Of a DNA stretch of 5,173 nucleotides, positions 4,612-5,173 are shown one piece after another (position 1 is the stretch's first letter; each line of letters starts with the position of its first letter). A model generated the notes under the pieces. That model saw nothing but the letters and a program-made list of their open reading frames with translations. It had not been told where the DNA came from and searched no databases. This DNA comes from Microcaldota archaeon (lineage in GTDB: Archaea; Micrarchaeota; Micrarchaeia; Anstonellales; Bilamarchaeaceae): NCBI GenBank assembly GCA_030666035.1, contig DAOUYQ010000071.1, positions 1-5,173 of the forward strand, written 5' to 3'. Made by a program: the position numbers and the translations under genes.

Positions 4612-4971
4612 ATGCGAAAGTTTGACTTTAGCTATAATTCGAAAGAAGATGATTTGTTTGTATTCCAAAGGAAGGCGAAATCTGCAGGGGCCGTGGAAAT
4701 CGGGCCAGTAGTGCTGGATATGGATGAAAGGGGCAACCTGGTTGCACTCGAGTTCCTCAATGCATCCGAATACCTATCCTCATCAACCGGAATCAAGATT
4801 GCCAAGATGCGGAAAATCCTGAATAATCTCAGCAGCTGCCAGGTAGACACAAAAGTCTGGAGAAACAACCTCCTCATAATTAAGCTTGCCCTTTTTGCAG
4901 GAGAAAAGGAAGCCCTGTGGAATTTTTCCCTTCCCCAGATATCCCAGGCGAGTCCCGTATCTTCCCTTTGA
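4612..4971 (+). CDS. DUF2283-family protein, probable antitoxin
   Basis: A 119-residue protein whose first half is a DUF2283 domain. It has FSYNSKEDDLFVF (6-18), matching the family's Y-D-x-E-x-D-x-[LY] opening, then VEIGPVVLDMDERGNLVALEFLNASEYL (28-55), matching E-x-[GP]-x-[VI]-x-[LV]-D-x-D-x-x-G-x-[IV]-x-[GA]-x-E-[IV]-L-x-A-S. DUF2283 proteins often pair with a DUF4258 protein and are thought to act as antitoxins. Residues 60-95 (KIAKMRKILNNL, then a strand VWRNNLLIIKLAL) extend it beyond the 60-80 residues of a minimal member. The tail from about 100 is low in predicted structure. ATG 4612 is 2 bp after the truncated DUF4258-like frame, so the module may survive only as its antitoxin. No clear Shine-Dalgarno site is present. 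Confidence 0.75.
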   Translation: MRKFDFSYNSKEDDLFVFQRKAKSAGAVEIGPVVLDMDERGNLVALEFLNASEYLSSSTGIKIAKMRKILNNLSSCQVDTKVWRNNLLIIKLALFAGEKEALWNFSLPQISQASPVSSL

Positions 4972-5023
4972 ACCCAAAATGATGGCCAGTATTGTATTTG
5001 CTTTAGAAAATTTAGAAGTATAA

Positions 5024-5095
5024 GGGCGACTCGAAAGCTACTCCGGCGGTCATCGGGTTTCCCCTCTCTCTGGGACGGTCATCTCATTGTCGCCT
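5024..5095 (-). ncRNA. Candidate small structured RNA, about 72 nt
   Basis: GGGCGAC (5024-5030) and GTCGCCT (5089-5095) form a 7-bp stem (one G:T pair) closing a segment of tRNA-like length. Read on the minus strand, a TTTATAAA box (5124-5117) lies about 26 bp upstream of the first stem base, the distance for transcription to begin at the stem. A T-rich stretch follows the other end on that strand. The segment is GC-richer than its surroundings and lacks a protein frame of any length. I tested tRNA and rejected it: TTCGA is present but too close to the acceptor strand, leaving no T-stem. No good fit to C/D or H/ACA guide RNAs was found. The interior contains the direct repeat CGGTCATC (5047-5054, 5076-5083). 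Stem and spacing are seen; RNA function is inferred. Confidence 0.35.
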
Positions 5096-5116
5096 ATTCT
5101 TATTGCGCATTTGTTG

Positions 5117-5124
5117 TTTATAAA
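5117..5124 (+). promoter_or_regulatory. Palindromic TATA box TTTATAAA before trm56
   Basis: This is the strongest TATA box in the window. Its centre is about 26 bp before ATG 5147, so the downstream message would be leaderless. The box is its own reverse complement and is also about 26 bp from the end of the structured segment on the other side. It could therefore fire in both directions. Confidence 0.6.
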
Positions 5125-5146
5125 GATGTAGGTTTGTAGATTAAAG

Positions 5147-5173
5147 ATGGAGATTATTGTGTTCCGGCTTGGG
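5147..5173 (+). CDS. Start of probable tRNA (cytidine-56-2'-O)-methyltransferase Trm56
   Basis: Only nine codons are in the window, reading MEIIVFRLG. Archaeal Trm56 (a SPOUT methyltransferase that 2'-O-methylates C56 in the T-loop of tRNA) begins almost invariably with a hydrophobic strand followed by [LF]-R-L-G-H-R. These residues match the strand and R-L-G as far as the edge. The position of the ATG relative to the TATA box at 5117-5124 supports a real leaderless start. With so few residues, another protein with a similar first strand remains possible. Confidence 0.55.

Noticed and set aside
4359..4613. 84-residue minus-strand frame overlapping the nitroreductase start
   Set aside because: Its Ser/Leu/Phe/Pro-rich translation is that of a shadow frame, it overlaps a certain gene start, and the plus-strand frames in the region read better.
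4982..5023. 13-codon frame beginning ATGGCCAGT after the DUF2283 gene
   Set aside because: Too short, with no promoter or ribosome binding site. The sequence is compatible with chance.
5024..5095. tRNA gene on either strand
   Set aside because: Length and acceptor-like stem fit, but there is no T-stem around TTCGA, no D-arm pattern and no anticodon stem.

Overview
The window looks archaeal. Several genes have an A/T-rich TATA-like box centred about 24-27 bp before the start codon, which fits leaderless or near-leaderless transcripts. Oligo-T runs, not GC-rich hairpins, stand where terminators are expected. The gene content agrees: an archaeal-type RelE, a Pyrococcus-like single-cluster ferredoxin, and the first nine codons of a probable archaeal tRNA methyltransferase Trm56. 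I cannot place it below the domain level; a euryarchaeon or a DPANN-type lineage are both possible.

Layout. Bases 1-147 hold no gene I can support. A RelB/RelE-type toxin-antitoxin pair (163-634, +) follows and ends at an oligo-T run. Bases 660-829 carry an apparent gene remnant resembling the C-terminal end of a polysaccharide deacetylase. A gamma-carbonic-anhydrase-like left-handed beta-helix gene (830-1282, -) is divergent from a ferredoxin gene (1354-1569, +). The ferredoxin is followed 28 bp later by a PduO-type ATP:cob(I)alamin adenosyltransferase (1598-2116, +). That gene meets, stop codon to stop codon, a four-gene minus-strand cluster. Read in its own direction the cluster is nitroreductase (4380-3835), undecaprenyl-diphosphatase UppP (3825-3049), an 82-residue protein with a UBA-like start (3009-2761), and an unrecognised 201-residue protein built from two similar halves (2722-2117). 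Upstream of the nitroreductase, on the plus strand, lie two short reading frames and a DUF2283 gene (4612-4971). The second short frame looks like the beginning of a DUF4258-type toxin gene. The window closes with a structured-looking 72-bp segment that may be a small RNA on the minus strand, a palindromic TATA box, and the start of the probable trm56 gene.

Function. The recognisable genes are mostly housekeeping or accessory metabolism: cobalamin activation next to an electron carrier, recycling of a polyprenyl lipid carrier, and a flavin oxidoreductase. These sit among mobile-type toxin-antitoxin modules and their debris. No large undescribed system is evident. The less ordinary parts are the duplicated 201-residue protein with its UBA-like neighbour, the truncated DUF4258/DUF2283 pair, and the possible small RNA sharing a symmetric TATA box with trm56.
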